NCBI RefSeq assembly: GCF_905175375.1
Contig: NZ_CAJIMS010000001.1
Span: 372,001 to 436,000, forward strand
DNA from: Chryseobacterium aquaeductus
Lineage (GTDB): Bacteria; Bacteroidota; Bacteroidia; Flavobacteriales; Weeksellaceae
Length of the DNA stretch: 64,000 bases
Direction: 5' to 3'
The notes under the pieces are model-generated. The model searched no databases. It was not told the DNA's origin and saw nothing but the letters and a program-made list of their open reading frames with translations. Shown here piece by piece: positions 36,343 to 44,107 of this stretch; within the stretch, counting starts at the first letter, position 1, and every line of letters begins with the position of its first letter. Position numbers and translations under genes: made by a program.

Positions 36343-36350
36343 CAAATGTA
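36343..36350 (-). promoter_or_regulatory. -7 promoter box of the GNAT gene, probably leaderless
   Basis: TACATTTG on the minus strand is followed by AAAT and the ATG. No clear -33 TTG was seen. Confidence 0.4.
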
Positions 36351-36563
36351 GTAAAAGCTTCTTGAAGTAAATTTAATATTTAAAAATGAATCATTAAGGA
36401 GATTTAAGAAGTTTAGATTTATTAAGGAGATCATACATATTTTTTAGGCAGACTGCTAAAAGCGAAGCAAACTTAATATTCTTAACTCCTTAATAGAATC
36501 TTAATGGTTCAAAAAATTCAAATTCATTTTCAAATTTCCAAATTATCTCATTTTCAAATTAAT

Positions 36564-36571
36564 TATCTTTG
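36564..36571 (+). promoter_or_regulatory. -7 promoter box of the mutS2-like gene
   Basis: TATCTTTG is followed by CACT and then GTG (36576), the proposed start codon. The spacing equals that of holB, lptB, the TauE-like and the GNAT gene, and supports a GTG start on a leaderless message. Confidence 0.45.
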
Positions 36572-36575
36572 CACT

Positions 36576-38723
36576 GTGTATATAAATAAAGCAGATTTAA
36601 ACGAATTAGAATTTCCGGCATTGCTTTCGGAAATCGCACCTTTTGCCTATTCTCCGAAAACGAGAGAAAAAATCCTTGAACTTCGTCCGATGAAAATTGA
36701 TGAAGCCGAATTGTCATTAAAAAAAACTTCAGAATATCTGTCGAGTTTTGAAAGTTCGAATGCAATTCCATTTGATGAATACGAAGATATTGAAAGCGAA
36801 CTGAAACTGATGCTAATCGATAATTATCGTCTTGAAAACTCAGCTTTCATCAAAATAAAAACACTTACTGAACAAATAGGAAAACTCCAAAAGTTTTTCC
36901 CGACAATGCCCGATACTTTTCCAAAACTGATGCAGGATGCGTCTGCTTTGGAATATAAAAAGGAAATTATTGATAAAATTGACAAAGTTTTCAACCGATT
37001 TGGTGAGGTAAAAAGTGAGGCATCGCCAATTCTGAAAACTCTGAGAGCTGAGATTCAGGTAGCAAAAAAAGCTATTCAGGAGAATTTCAATCGTGTATTA
37101 TTCAATTACAGTCAGAGTGATTTTTTGGATGACATTCGTGAGAGTATTATTGAAGATCAAAGAGTTTTAGCAGTGAAATCTGCGTATAAAAAAAGAGTTC
37201 CGGGAAGAGTTTTAGGACTTTCAAAAACAGGTTCAATTACTTTTATTCAGCCGGACAGCGTTGTTAAACATTATTTTAAACTTAGAGAAGATCAGGAAGA
37301 GGAAAAGAAAGAAATTGATAAAATTCTGAGACAACTTACGGCAGAACTCGCAGTTTTTCAACCACAACTCTGGAGATATCAGGTTTATATTTTTGATTTA
37401 GATTTAACAAGAGCTAAGGCTAAATTCAGTGAACTGATCAATGGTGTTTTACCAAAAATCAACCGTCACAAAACTTTAAAACTAAAAGATGCCTTTCACC
37501 CGTTATTATGGTTGAGAAATAAGGCTGAAAATAAAACGATTTTCCCACAAACATTGAGTTTGACAGAACACAACAGAATCATCTGTATTTCCGGACCCAA
37601 TGCAGGCGGAAAATCGATTACTTTAAAAACTGTAGGATTACTTCAATTGATGATCCAGAGTGGAATTTTGGTTCCTGTACATCCAAAATCTGAAATGTTT
37701 TTCTTTGAAAAAATAATGACGGATATTGGTGACAATCAATCCATCGAAAATCATCTATCTACCTATTCTTCGAGATTAAAGAAAATGGGAGGAATCATCC
37801 GTGAATCTAATCCTGATACGCTTTTATTAATTGACGAGTTTGGAACCGGTTCTGACCCAGAATTGGGCGGTGCTTTGGCAGAAAGTTTCCTTGAGTTTTT
37901 CTATGATAAAAAAAGTTTTGCCATTATTACGACGCACTACACCAACATCAAAATCGTAATTGAAGAGCTTCCGAATGCACAAAATGCAGCAATGCTTTTC
38001 GATGAAGAAACACTGGAACCGATGTATAAACTAGAGGTCGGACAAGCCGGAAGCTCATTCACCTTTGAAGTAGCGGAAAAGAATAAGATACCGAGATTTA
38101 TCATTCATTCTGCGAAGAAAAAAGTGGAACATGACATCGTCAATTTAGATAAAACTATTGTAAAACTTCAGCAGGAAAAATTTGAAGTCGAAAAATTAAA
38201 AACCGATCTAGCTGAAAGGAAAGGTTCTGTGGAGGACAAAAGAGATAATCTTCAGAAACTCAACGAGCAGCTTCAGCAAAAGCTTTTCAATTTCCAAAAG
38301 CTATATGAAGATGAGCACCGAAAATTGCAATTTGGAAATAAGATTGAATCATTCATCGACAGTTATATCAAAGGAAAATCGCGAAAAGATGTCGTGAAAG
38401 ATTTTGTAAAAATTCTTGAGCAGGAAAAATTCAGAAAAATCGGAGCTGATAAAGACGAAACCAAACGTTTGCAGGTCGTAAAAAGAAAAATCACACAACA
38501 ACTCAAAAAGGAAGACATCATCGAAAAAATAAGCGAAACCAACGATAAGATAGAGGAAAAACGCAAAACCGACCGCGCAGTCTGGATGAAAATCGGACAG
38601 CGTGTACGTATTACCGGAAGTACAAGTGTTGGAACGATAGAAACAATCTCCAAAAATAAAGTGACCGTAAATTATGGGAGTTTCAAAACCGTGATTAGCG
38701 CAGAAGAATTAGAAAGAATTTGA
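36576..38723 (+). CDS. MutS2-like DNA repair/ribosome-rescue ATPase lacking Smr domain
   Basis: From a GTG at 36576 this is a 715-residue MutS-family protein: an N-terminal clamp/lever region (LNELEFPALLSEIAPFAYSP), Walker A ISGPNAGGKSITLKTVGLLQ (Lys346), DNQSIENHLSTYSSRLKKMG, Walker B TLLLIDEFGTGSDPELGGAL and ITTHYTNIK. A charged coiled coil (about 500-620) and a KOW-like end follow (WMKIGQRVRITGSTSVGTIE). The C-terminal Smr nuclease of classical MutS2 is missing. An ATG 72 nt upstream (36504) is in frame but gives an unlikely N-terminus. Mismatch-recognition domain I is absent, so it is not MutS. Confidence 0.85.
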   Translation: MYINKADLNELEFPALLSEIAPFAYSPKTREKILELRPMKIDEAELSLKKTSEYLSSFESSNAIPFDEYEDIESELKLMLIDNYRLENSAFIKIKTLTEQIGKLQKFFPTMPDTFPKLMQDASALEYKKEIIDKIDKVFNRFGEVKSEASPILKTLRAEIQVAKKAIQENFNRVLFNYSQSDFLDDIRESIIEDQRVLAVKSAYKKRVPGRVLGLSKTGSITFIQPDSVVKHYFKLREDQEEEKKEIDKILRQLTAELAVFQPQLWRYQVYIFDLDLTRAKAKFSELINGVLPKINRHKTLKLKDAFHPLLWLRNKAENKTIFPQTLSLTEHNRIICISGPNAGGKSITLKTVGLLQLMIQSGILVPVHPKSEMFFFEKIMTDIGDNQSIENHLSTYSSRLKKMGGIIRESNPDTLLLIDEFGTGSDPELGGALAESFLEFFYDKKSFAIITTHYTNIKIVIEELPNAQNAAMLFDEETLEPMYKLEVGQAGSSFTFEVAEKNKIPRFIIHSAKKKVEHDIVNLDKTIVKLQQEKFEVEKLKTDLAERKGSVEDKRDNLQKLNEQLQQKLFNFQKLYEDEHRKLQFGNKIESFIDSYIKGKSRKDVVKDFVKILEQEKFRKIGADKDETKRLQVVKRKITQQLKKEDIIEKISETNDKIEEKRKTDRAVWMKIGQRVRITGSTSVGTIETISKNKVTVNYGSFKTVISAEELERI

Positions 38724-38750
38724 TGAACATTGTAGCTCATTAATAGAATA

Positions 38751-38782
38751 AAAAAGAGAGTGTTTATCAGCACTCTCTTTTC
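38751..38782. terminator. Bidirectional terminator
   Basis: AAAAAGAGAGTG (38751-38762) pairs with CACTCTCTTTT (38771-38781), with T runs on both strands, between the convergent mutS2-like gene and the T9SS cargo gene. Confidence 0.85.
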
Positions 38783-38785
38783 TTT

Positions 38786-39874
38786 TTATTTCTTAATGAA
38801 TTTAATTTTATCAAGTTTTCCTTTATCATTGATCTGAATAAAATAAACGCCTTTCAAAAGTTGACTCACATTTACTTTACGATCTGAAATTTTGCCTGAA
38901 CTTACTTTTTGTCCGATTGCATTATAGATTTCAAAATCATTTTCTTCTGATAATCCTGAGATATTTAAAACATCTGAAACAGGATTTGGATAGATATTGA
39001 TTTCATTCCTTTTAGCCGTCTCGTTCGTAGAAAGATTTGAGTTCTGAAGTAAGTAAACTCCATAATCCTCGACCTCTCCATATGTAAAAGTTCCGCAAAC
39101 AGGGCTTGTAGACGCTTCACTGATAATCACTCGCATCGATACGGCACAGTTTGTTCCTGTTTGAAATGCGAATGGAGGAACAGCAAACATTGCTGCAGCA
39201 GTCGGTGAAGAGTTTGAAGTGGAAGATAGCACCAGCTCTGTAGCTGAGAAAATTCCGTCAGCATTAAAATCAATCCATGCTCTTACAGAAACATTTCCCG
39301 GAGTTCCAAACCAGGATTTGGAAACGGAAATCATATTATTAGCACTTCCCAAAAGCAAATAAACTTTTCGGTTAGGATCCGGACGATAGTCGGTATAATT
39401 TGAAGTTCCGGAATTGCTCACCATCTGTGAAAAAACTACGGGAGTAACTGTAACACTAGAAATATACGTTACATTGGAATCTACAGACGCAGAAGTACAA
39501 TAATCAAGAGCAGTAGTGAATACCACTGAAGCCGAAAAACTTCCGGCACCATTGCACACTTTTGAAACTTGAACTTCGTAACTCGTACACGGCATCAATC
39601 CTGTTAATGTATAAGAACCCAAACTATTTGTCTGTAAAGATGTAGAAAGCCAAGAGAACAAACCTACAGGTCGATATCTTAAAATGTAATTGGGTGTATT
39701 TGGATCCAAAGTCCAGCTTACTGTTGCTGACGACAATGTAATATTTCCTACTTGCACATTAGTTGGCGCAAGCGTATCACAGAAAAACTCATCATTTTTG
39801 CCAGTATTGATAGTTGCGTAATAATTGTTAATTCCGGAAAGGATTAGAAATAAAAAAAGTAGTTTTTTTATCAT
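38786..39874 (-). CDS. T9SS-exported fibronectin type III / GEVED-domain protein
   Basis: This 362-residue secreted protein has a signal peptide, a fibronectin type III domain (about residues 36-118: TLAPTNVQVGNITLSSATVS, SLGSYTLTGLMPCTSYEVQV), a GEVED domain (about 190-275, with VSVRAWIDFNADGIFSATEL and the motif TYGEVEDYGVYL) and a type A T9SS sorting domain (about 290-362: EINIYPNPVSDVLNISG, GQKVSSGKI, LLKGVYFIQI, DKIKFIKK). PorU/PorV, encoded in this window, would export and process it. A role in adhesion is likely but unproven. Confidence 0.88.
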   Translation of the reverse strand: MIKKLLFLFLILSGINNYYATINTGKNDEFFCDTLAPTNVQVGNITLSSATVSWTLDPNTPNYILRYRPVGLFSWLSTSLQTNSLGSYTLTGLMPCTSYEVQVSKVCNGAGSFSASVVFTTALDYCTSASVDSNVTYISSVTVTPVVFSQMVSNSGTSNYTDYRPDPNRKVYLLLGSANNMISVSKSWFGTPGNVSVRAWIDFNADGIFSATELVLSSTSNSSPTAAAMFAVPPFAFQTGTNCAVSMRVIISEASTSPVCGTFTYGEVEDYGVYLLQNSNLSTNETAKRNEINIYPNPVSDVLNISGLSEENDFEIYNAIGQKVSSGKISDRKVNVSQLLKGVYFIQINDKGKLDKIKFIKK

Positions 39875-40117
39875 ATTCGAATATTTAAAATTATTAATTT
39901 AAAATTAGTACAAGACAATCAGATTATTGTGATTAAAATAAAAATATTCTATTATTAGTGAAAAACTCGCTCCTGTCTCAAAAAATACAGACTTTAAATT
40001 CATGGTTTTTAGTTATTGTTTGCCATTATTTTCTGCTAAAAAATCTTCGCCCAATCTTGTTGTTCACCACTTTTTCAAATTAATTTAAATTTAATTTTTT
40101 TATTAGCAAAAAAACCA

Positions 40118-40125
40118 TATATTTG
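40118..40125 (+). promoter_or_regulatory. -7 promoter box of the tRNA-Pro/tRNA-Arg operon
   Basis: TATATTTG lies 45 bp before tRNA-Pro in an AT-rich region. No strong -33 box was identified. Confidence 0.45.
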
Positions 40126-40170
40126 CACCCACAAAAAACAAGGTAAAACTTGTATTAGATGACCTTTAAT

Positions 40171-40245
40171 CGGGGCGTAGCGTAGTCCGGTCATCGCGCC
40201 TGGTTTGGGACCAGGAGGTCGCAGGTTCGAATCCTGCCGCCCCGA
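40171..40245 (+). tRNA. tRNA-Pro (TGG)
   Basis: A 75-nt cloverleaf: acceptor CGGGGCG pairs with CGCCCCG, the anticodon arm CCTGG-TTTGGGA-CCAGG shows anticodon TGG, and the T arm contains GCAGGTTCGAATCCTGC. CCA is not encoded. It is followed 30 bp later by tRNA-Arg. Confidence 0.95.
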
Positions 40246-40275
40246 CTGTTTTAGTAATTTCTCAAAATTACAAAT

Positions 40276-40349
40276 GGGTGCGTAGCTCAGCTGGATAGAG
40301 CATCTGCCTTCTAAGCAGACGGTCCCAGGTTCGAATCCTGGCGCGCTCA
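40276..40349 (+). tRNA. tRNA-Arg (TCT)
   Basis: A 74-nt cloverleaf: acceptor GGGTGCG pairs with CGCGCTC (one G-T and one T-G pair), the anticodon stem CTGC/GCAG encloses CTTCTAA with anticodon TCT, and the T arm is CCAGGTTCGAATCCTGG. A terminator hairpin follows 11 bp later. Confidence 0.95.
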
Positions 40350-40360
40350 CTACAAAATCA

Positions 40361-40395
40361 AAAGAGTTACAGACATCCTGTAACTCTTTTTTTTT
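40361..40395 (+). terminator. Terminator of the tRNA-Pro/Arg operon
   Basis: AAAGAGTTACAG (40361-40372) pairs with CTGTAACTCTTT (40378-40389), followed by further T residues. Confidence 0.88.
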
Positions 40396-40489
40396 GCGCA
40401 TTTTTTTCGACCAGTGCCATCGTACTAAAACAAACACCAGACAAGTAAAGCATTCTTAAAGTTTACTATTGAACAATATAAACATAGAA

Positions 40490-40521
40490 AAAAGCTTTAA
40501 AACGTATCTTTTAAAGCTTTT
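40490..40521. terminator. Hairpin copied from the tRNA-Asp terminator
   Basis: AAAAGCTTTAAAA and TTTTAAAGCTTTT form a 13-bp stem around CGTATC. The same hairpin, with CGTATG in its loop and GCG in place of GCT, follows the tRNA-Asp pair at 54106-54140, so the two loci are related by duplication or integration. Confidence 0.75.
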
Positions 40522-40532
40522 ACACTACACGA

Positions 40533-41021
40533 TTATTGTAATTGCGATCCGGATGGCACTTGTACTTTCTTAGAAAAAGCCCTATCCATAAGTTTTATGC
40601 TGTTGGTGTACAACTGCCAATAAACTGTTAAAGTTTCTTGATAATTGACATTAGAAGTTGGGATTATTATTGCATTTTCAAATAGTAAAATCTTATCAAT
40701 ATTGTGTTTTTTTTGTGGATTCAATTCCTTTTCGTTAATATTGTTTTTGGTGGGATTGTACCAAGTATATTTTTTGAAATATTGTGTTAATGCTTCGTCT
40801 TTAAAAATCATTCCTTTTCGAGCATAGGGCAAATTTCGTAAATATTTTAATTCGGTTTTGGTTAAATAAGCCAACGATTCTTATGCAAAAACTTTTTTTG
40901 CATTCAATAAATAAAATAGAGACAGATCGTCTAAATAATTTACTGAATAGGATTTTTGCTTTTGCGAAAAAGTGTTTTGAAAAGTCATTAAAAGTATGGT
41001 AATTAATAATTTATAGATCAT
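40533..41021 (-). pseudogene. Second YARHG-domain gene, interrupted and truncated
   Basis: Reading from ATG at 41021 gives a signal peptide (MIYKLLITILLMTFQNTFSQ), then a near copy of the YARHG protein encoded at 44108-44920. Codon 47 is TAA where the intact paralogue has GAA. The frame then continues (LAYLTKTELKYLRNLPYARK, DEALTQYFKKYTWYNPTKNN) to about WQLYT, where similarity ends. The remaining residues (ending VPSGSQLQ) come from the tRNA-Asp-derived junction. The start overlaps the end of the preceding gene by 11 nt, so it was the last gene of the same operon. Confidence 0.8.
40542..40564 (-). repeat. Decayed tRNA-Asp 3'-end copy (attL-like)
   Basis: It begins TTGCGATCCGGATGGCACTT, versus TTGCGATCCGGACGGGACTC in the 3' part of tRNA-Asp at 54161. 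The first 12 bases are identical, then scattered substitutions appear. It lies just inside the copied terminator and at the broken end of a YARHG-type gene, as expected of an integration junction. Confidence 0.6.
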
Positions 41022-41589
41022 CACTTATTAAATTATTGATTTGAGGTTGCAAAATAAAAATGCCGATTGGTGAAAAATAAAACAAAAAAGCATTTCCAAT
41101 ATAATCAGAAAAAGTTATTTTTCTTTGCGTTTCAATCGTTTTTAAAGTTTTTGCAGTTAAAACAACAATGCCAATTTGTGCTAAAAACGAAAACAAAAAA
41201 CTCCCACCTAAAACTACAATTATGGTACCCAAAGCATCGCCAATAGGAAATTTTACGCCATCGGTATAACTGCAATATGCCAAATAATTAATGAGTTTTA
41301 AAAAAACAAATAGACTCAAAAATCGTAAAATAAAAAAAATGTAAAAACTATTTTTCTTTACTTGAAATTCTGTTGAAATTTGTTTTCCTAATCCAAAAAC
41401 AATAGAATGCTTCCACAATAAATCGCCTATTTCCAGAAAAAGCAGCAATCCAAAAATGGATTTCATCCAATAGTGATAATGCAAACTATTGAATAAATAA
41501 TTGATAGAAACGACTCCAATTATAAATGGAATAAGAAAAATGAGCAAGAATAATTGCCAAGATTTTAAGGTTAAAAATAGATTTTTCAT
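41011..41589 (-). CDS. Hypothetical multi-pass membrane protein
   Basis: Not recognised. The 192-residue product has five or six hydrophobic segments (for example WQLFLLIFLIPFIIGVVSIN, SFYIFFILRFLSLFVFLKLI, DALGTIIVVLGGSFLFSFLA, YIGNAFLFYFSPIGIFILQP) and no charged catalytic motif. The ATG at 41589 overlaps the stop of the upstream gene (TAATG), so it is coupled to it. An in-frame TTG two codons earlier is less likely. It resembles integral membrane proteins of unknown role seen beside Bacteroidetes hypothetical operons. Confidence 0.7.
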   Translation of the reverse strand: MKNLFLTLKSWQLFLLIFLIPFIIGVVSINYLFNSLHYHYWMKSIFGLLLFLEIGDLLWKHSIVFGLGKQISTEFQVKKNSFYIFFILRFLSLFVFLKLINYLAYCSYTDGVKFPIGDALGTIIVVLGGSFLFSFLAQIGIVVLTAKTLKTIETQRKITFSDYIGNAFLFYFSPIGIFILQPQINNLISDDL

Positions 41590-42740
41590 TACCAATTTAT
41601 CAATTTCTGTTGTTGCTTTTTCTCTAAAAAATAATCTGCCAAAAGCAATTGATCGTGTATTGATAAATTTTCGGTGCGAATGTATTTGTATTTTCCATCT
41701 ACCGCATTTTTAAAACTTTTCTCTAAAATGCTTATTAAGTCATTGGTGTAATTTTCTGTTTCAGAAATTACGATGCCTCCATTTTGATCGGGACCAATAT
41801 TTATCATCACTATTTTTAAGTCTTTCCAATTACCCTTGTTGGCTTGCGTTTTGCCAAAAAACAAGGATTTTGTGTAGGATGTATAACCGCTTTTTGTTAA
41901 AAATAAATGTTGTTTTGCACCAAAAGTGTTTAGAAAATAATAACCAAAACCAGTTGTTAAAATTAGCAAAACGCTATACATAAAAATAAAACTGTTTCTA
42001 TTTAAATTGTTTGCCAAAGTTTGAAAAACGGTAAATAACCAGCCTATAATGAGTAATCCAAACCCAATTTTTGCCATCAACGGATTTACTTTTAATTCCC
42101 ACTCTAAGGATGAAATATCTTCATTTTCATTACAAATTGCTGAAGTAATGTCTTCTTTTAATTTGATTTTGTTGTAATTTATTTTATTTGTTGCCACACT
42201 TTTTTGATACAAAATGGGCAAGTTTTGTTGTAATGGTAAATTTACTTTTTCAATTAATTTTTGGACAGATTTCCAATTTTTTTCGGAAAAATTGCCCAAC
42301 CAAATCATCAGTCCATCTTTGCGAATAATATTCAAATCATAATTGTAACTTTTGGTTTTGCTATCATTTGTTTTACTATTCTCGGTAAATTCAAACGCTT
42401 TAAAATCAGATAAACTATTCTTGTATTCTTGTTTATTTTTGCCAGAAGTTACTATGAGTTCTTTGTTATTGGTTTTATAATATAAAGCGACAGAATACTG
42501 TTTTTCATACTGATTTATGGGATAACACAGTGAAGCAAAAAGTAAAAAAACACCCGCAAAGCCACTATAAAACAATACTACGGCAATTTTTGTTTTGCCT
42601 TCATATTCTTTAAAACTTTCGATGCCAGATTTTACAATTGGAATTAGCACCAACAAAAATAGGAGTGCAAAAATTTCCAACCATTTTGATGGTGGTTGTT
42701 GGGTAAAAAGCAAGCCAATATTGGTTTCGTTACATTCCAT
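41589..42740 (-). CDS. Hypothetical membrane protein with internal extracytoplasmic-like domain
   Basis: Not recognised. The 383-residue product has helices near residues 20-40 (WLEIFALLFLLVLIPIVKSG) and 55-75 (KIAVVLFYSGFAGVFLLFAS), a soluble region of about 150 residues, two more helices (PLMAKIGFGLLIIGWLFTVF; NSFIFMYSVLLILTTGFGYY) and a C-terminal soluble part rich in Lys/Asn. ATG at 42740 (MECNETNIG) is preferred over an upstream TTG. The start overlaps the upstream gene by 11 nt and the stop overlaps the downstream gene. Confidence 0.68.
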   Translation of the reverse strand: MECNETNIGLLFTQQPPSKWLEIFALLFLLVLIPIVKSGIESFKEYEGKTKIAVVLFYSGFAGVFLLFASLCYPINQYEKQYSVALYYKTNNKELIVTSGKNKQEYKNSLSDFKAFEFTENSKTNDSKTKSYNYDLNIIRKDGLMIWLGNFSEKNWKSVQKLIEKVNLPLQQNLPILYQKSVATNKINYNKIKLKEDITSAICNENEDISSLEWELKVNPLMAKIGFGLLIIGWLFTVFQTLANNLNRNSFIFMYSVLLILTTGFGYYFLNTFGAKQHLFLTKSGYTSYTKSLFFGKTQANKGNWKDLKIVMINIGPDQNGGIVISETENYTNDLISILEKSFKNAVDGKYKYIRTENLSIHDQLLLADYFLEKKQQQKLINW

Positions 42741-43227
42741 TGATGGCGTTTTCAAAAATGATTTGAAATTTTTCTGGTACTTGAATTTGATAATAGCCCA
42801 AGTCGTACTTCAGGTTTTTGGGTTGCAAATCGCCATCGAAATGAACAAAAAGGAATTTAAAATTTTCTTTTGCATCCGAATTAAATTCAATGGATAAAAA
42901 ATTGCCAATGACATAATCTTCTCTCTGATAAGGCTCGTGTTGCAATACTTCTCCACAAATTTCGAAATCCTTATTTTGTGTAAGTTGTATTCTGTAATGA
43001 TTAAGCTTTACAAACGATTCAGGCTGTTCTACATCAAAATCCCAAAGCAAATTGTTGGGCATTTTGTGGGTAACATTTTTTTGTCCCAACAATTCTAAAA
43101 CCTTTTGATAACACGCGTCAAATGTTGTTTTTTCGTTTAAAACAATTGGAATAGAGCCAAAAAACAGTTCGTTTTGTGTTGGTTTTAAATAAGGCAAATT
43201 GCCAAAATTGTAGGTTTTAAATGTCAT
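42730..43227 (-). CDS. Hypothetical protein of the island array
   Basis: Not recognised. This 165-residue soluble protein (MTFKTYNFGNLPYLKPTQNE) is rich in aromatic and acidic residues with predicted beta strands (NHYRIQLTQNKDFEICGEVL, FKFLFVHFDGDLQPKNLKYD). It has no signal peptide and no membrane segment. Its stop overlaps the downstream membrane-protein gene by 11 nt. The size and style recall small stand-alone immunity or adaptor proteins, but no family could be named. Confidence 0.62.
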   Translation of the reverse strand: MTFKTYNFGNLPYLKPTQNELFFGSIPIVLNEKTTFDACYQKVLELLGQKNVTHKMPNNLLWDFDVEQPESFVKLNHYRIQLTQNKDFEICGEVLQHEPYQREDYVIGNFLSIEFNSDAKENFKFLFVHFDGDLQPKNLKYDLGYYQIQVPEKFQIIFENAINGM

Positions 43228-43243
43228 TGATAGTTACTTTATT

Positions 43244-43618
43244 TTAGAAGTAATCATTCCAAATATCAGCAGTTATGCCAAAACTATTTCCTTCGGTATC
43301 CAAAAGTGTGGCTCGCCATTGTTCTTTATCTTTAAAATAGGAATATACTTCAGGCAATGAAACTGCGGTTGCTCCATATTCAATTAATTTTTGAAAGGTT
43401 TCTTTTATTTCATCATCTTCTAAAAAATAGGAAATAAAGTTTGAATCAGTATTTAAATTTGGATCTAAAATTATTTCTATATTTCCAAGCGAATAATAAG
43501 CGCAACCATCTGCATCGTATAAATAGTTCAATCCTAACCCATTAGAATAAAAATGTGTTGCTCTTTTTAAATCTTTCACCGGAATTTGTATAAATTTTAT
43601 ACTTGTGGGTTTATTCAA
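43244..43618 (-). CDS. VOC-family protein, TTG start
   Basis: The 124-residue protein follows the VOC pattern: IKFIQIPVKDLKRATHFYSN with GLGLNYLYDADGCAYYSLGN, then a second module with ALLDTEGNSFGITADI at the C-terminus. Metal-ligand positions are not clearly conserved, so it may bind rather than catalyse. No in-frame ATG lies near the expected N-terminus; the frame begins with TTG at 43618, seven bases after an A run and T-rich spacer. It sits within the array with 16-26 nt gaps on each side. Confidence 0.72.
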   Translation of the reverse strand: MNKPTSIKFIQIPVKDLKRATHFYSNGLGLNYLYDADGCAYYSLGNIEIILDPNLNTDSNFISYFLEDDEIKETFQKLIEYGATAVSLPEVYSYFKDKEQWRATLLDTEGNSFGITADIWNDYF

Positions 43619-43644
43619 TTTTTTTTAATGATTTAATTTATAAA

Positions 43645-44076
43645 CTATTTAGCCAAAAATTCTTTGTATTTTTCCATCAACTCATCGTCATACTTATCAC
43701 TCCAATACAATAAGTTTCCCATAGTTTCAAATACAAAATCAGGAGTTACAAATGCTGCGTTTATACTAAATTTTATTTGCAAAAAATTGTTCGAAAAGTT
43801 AAAAGCACAGCCATCGCACATAAAATTGTTGAGTTCCAAAACTTCTTTATAAAATGCTTCGGGCAAAGTGCTTGGTAGTTCAAACAGTGGCGATTTAAAC
43901 TCTACCATATGTCTAAAATCGTTGCTATCGTCAATCGGAATCATACGTTCTCTGGCAAAAATTACGGCAGAACCTCTTTTTAGTGCATACCATTCATGCT
44001 CTGCATCCCAACAATCGGAAATTGCTACCCCAAATTTGGAAATACCTTGTTCTAAAATTTGTTTAATATTGTTCAT
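43645..44076 (-). CDS. Hypothetical soluble protein, YbjN/chaperone-like pattern
   Basis: A 143-residue acidic protein. The N-terminal helix (MNNIKQILEQGISKFGVAIS) is followed by strands (EWYALKRGSAVIFARERMIP) and a C-terminal helix pair (FVFETMGNLLYWSDKYDDEL). This order is similar to YbjN or type III chaperone-like folds, which are small binding proteins, but the match is by eye only. It contains three Cys. It lies between the YARHG gene and the VOC gene in the array. Confidence 0.58.
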   Translation of the reverse strand: MNNIKQILEQGISKFGVAISDCWDAEHEWYALKRGSAVIFARERMIPIDDSNDFRHMVEFKSPLFELPSTLPEAFYKEVLELNNFMCDGCAFNFSNNFLQIKFSINAAFVTPDFVFETMGNLLYWSDKYDDELMEKYKEFLAK

Positions 44077-44107
44077 ATTTGTTAATTATGTTTCACTTTT
44101 ATTTATT

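Noticed and set aside
40075..40437. Minus-strand open frame of 120 codons over the two tRNA genes
   Set aside because: The frame is antisense to tRNA-Pro and tRNA-Arg; its APGFEPG and DSNLRPP words are the usual false translation of tRNA complements. No start signal supports it.
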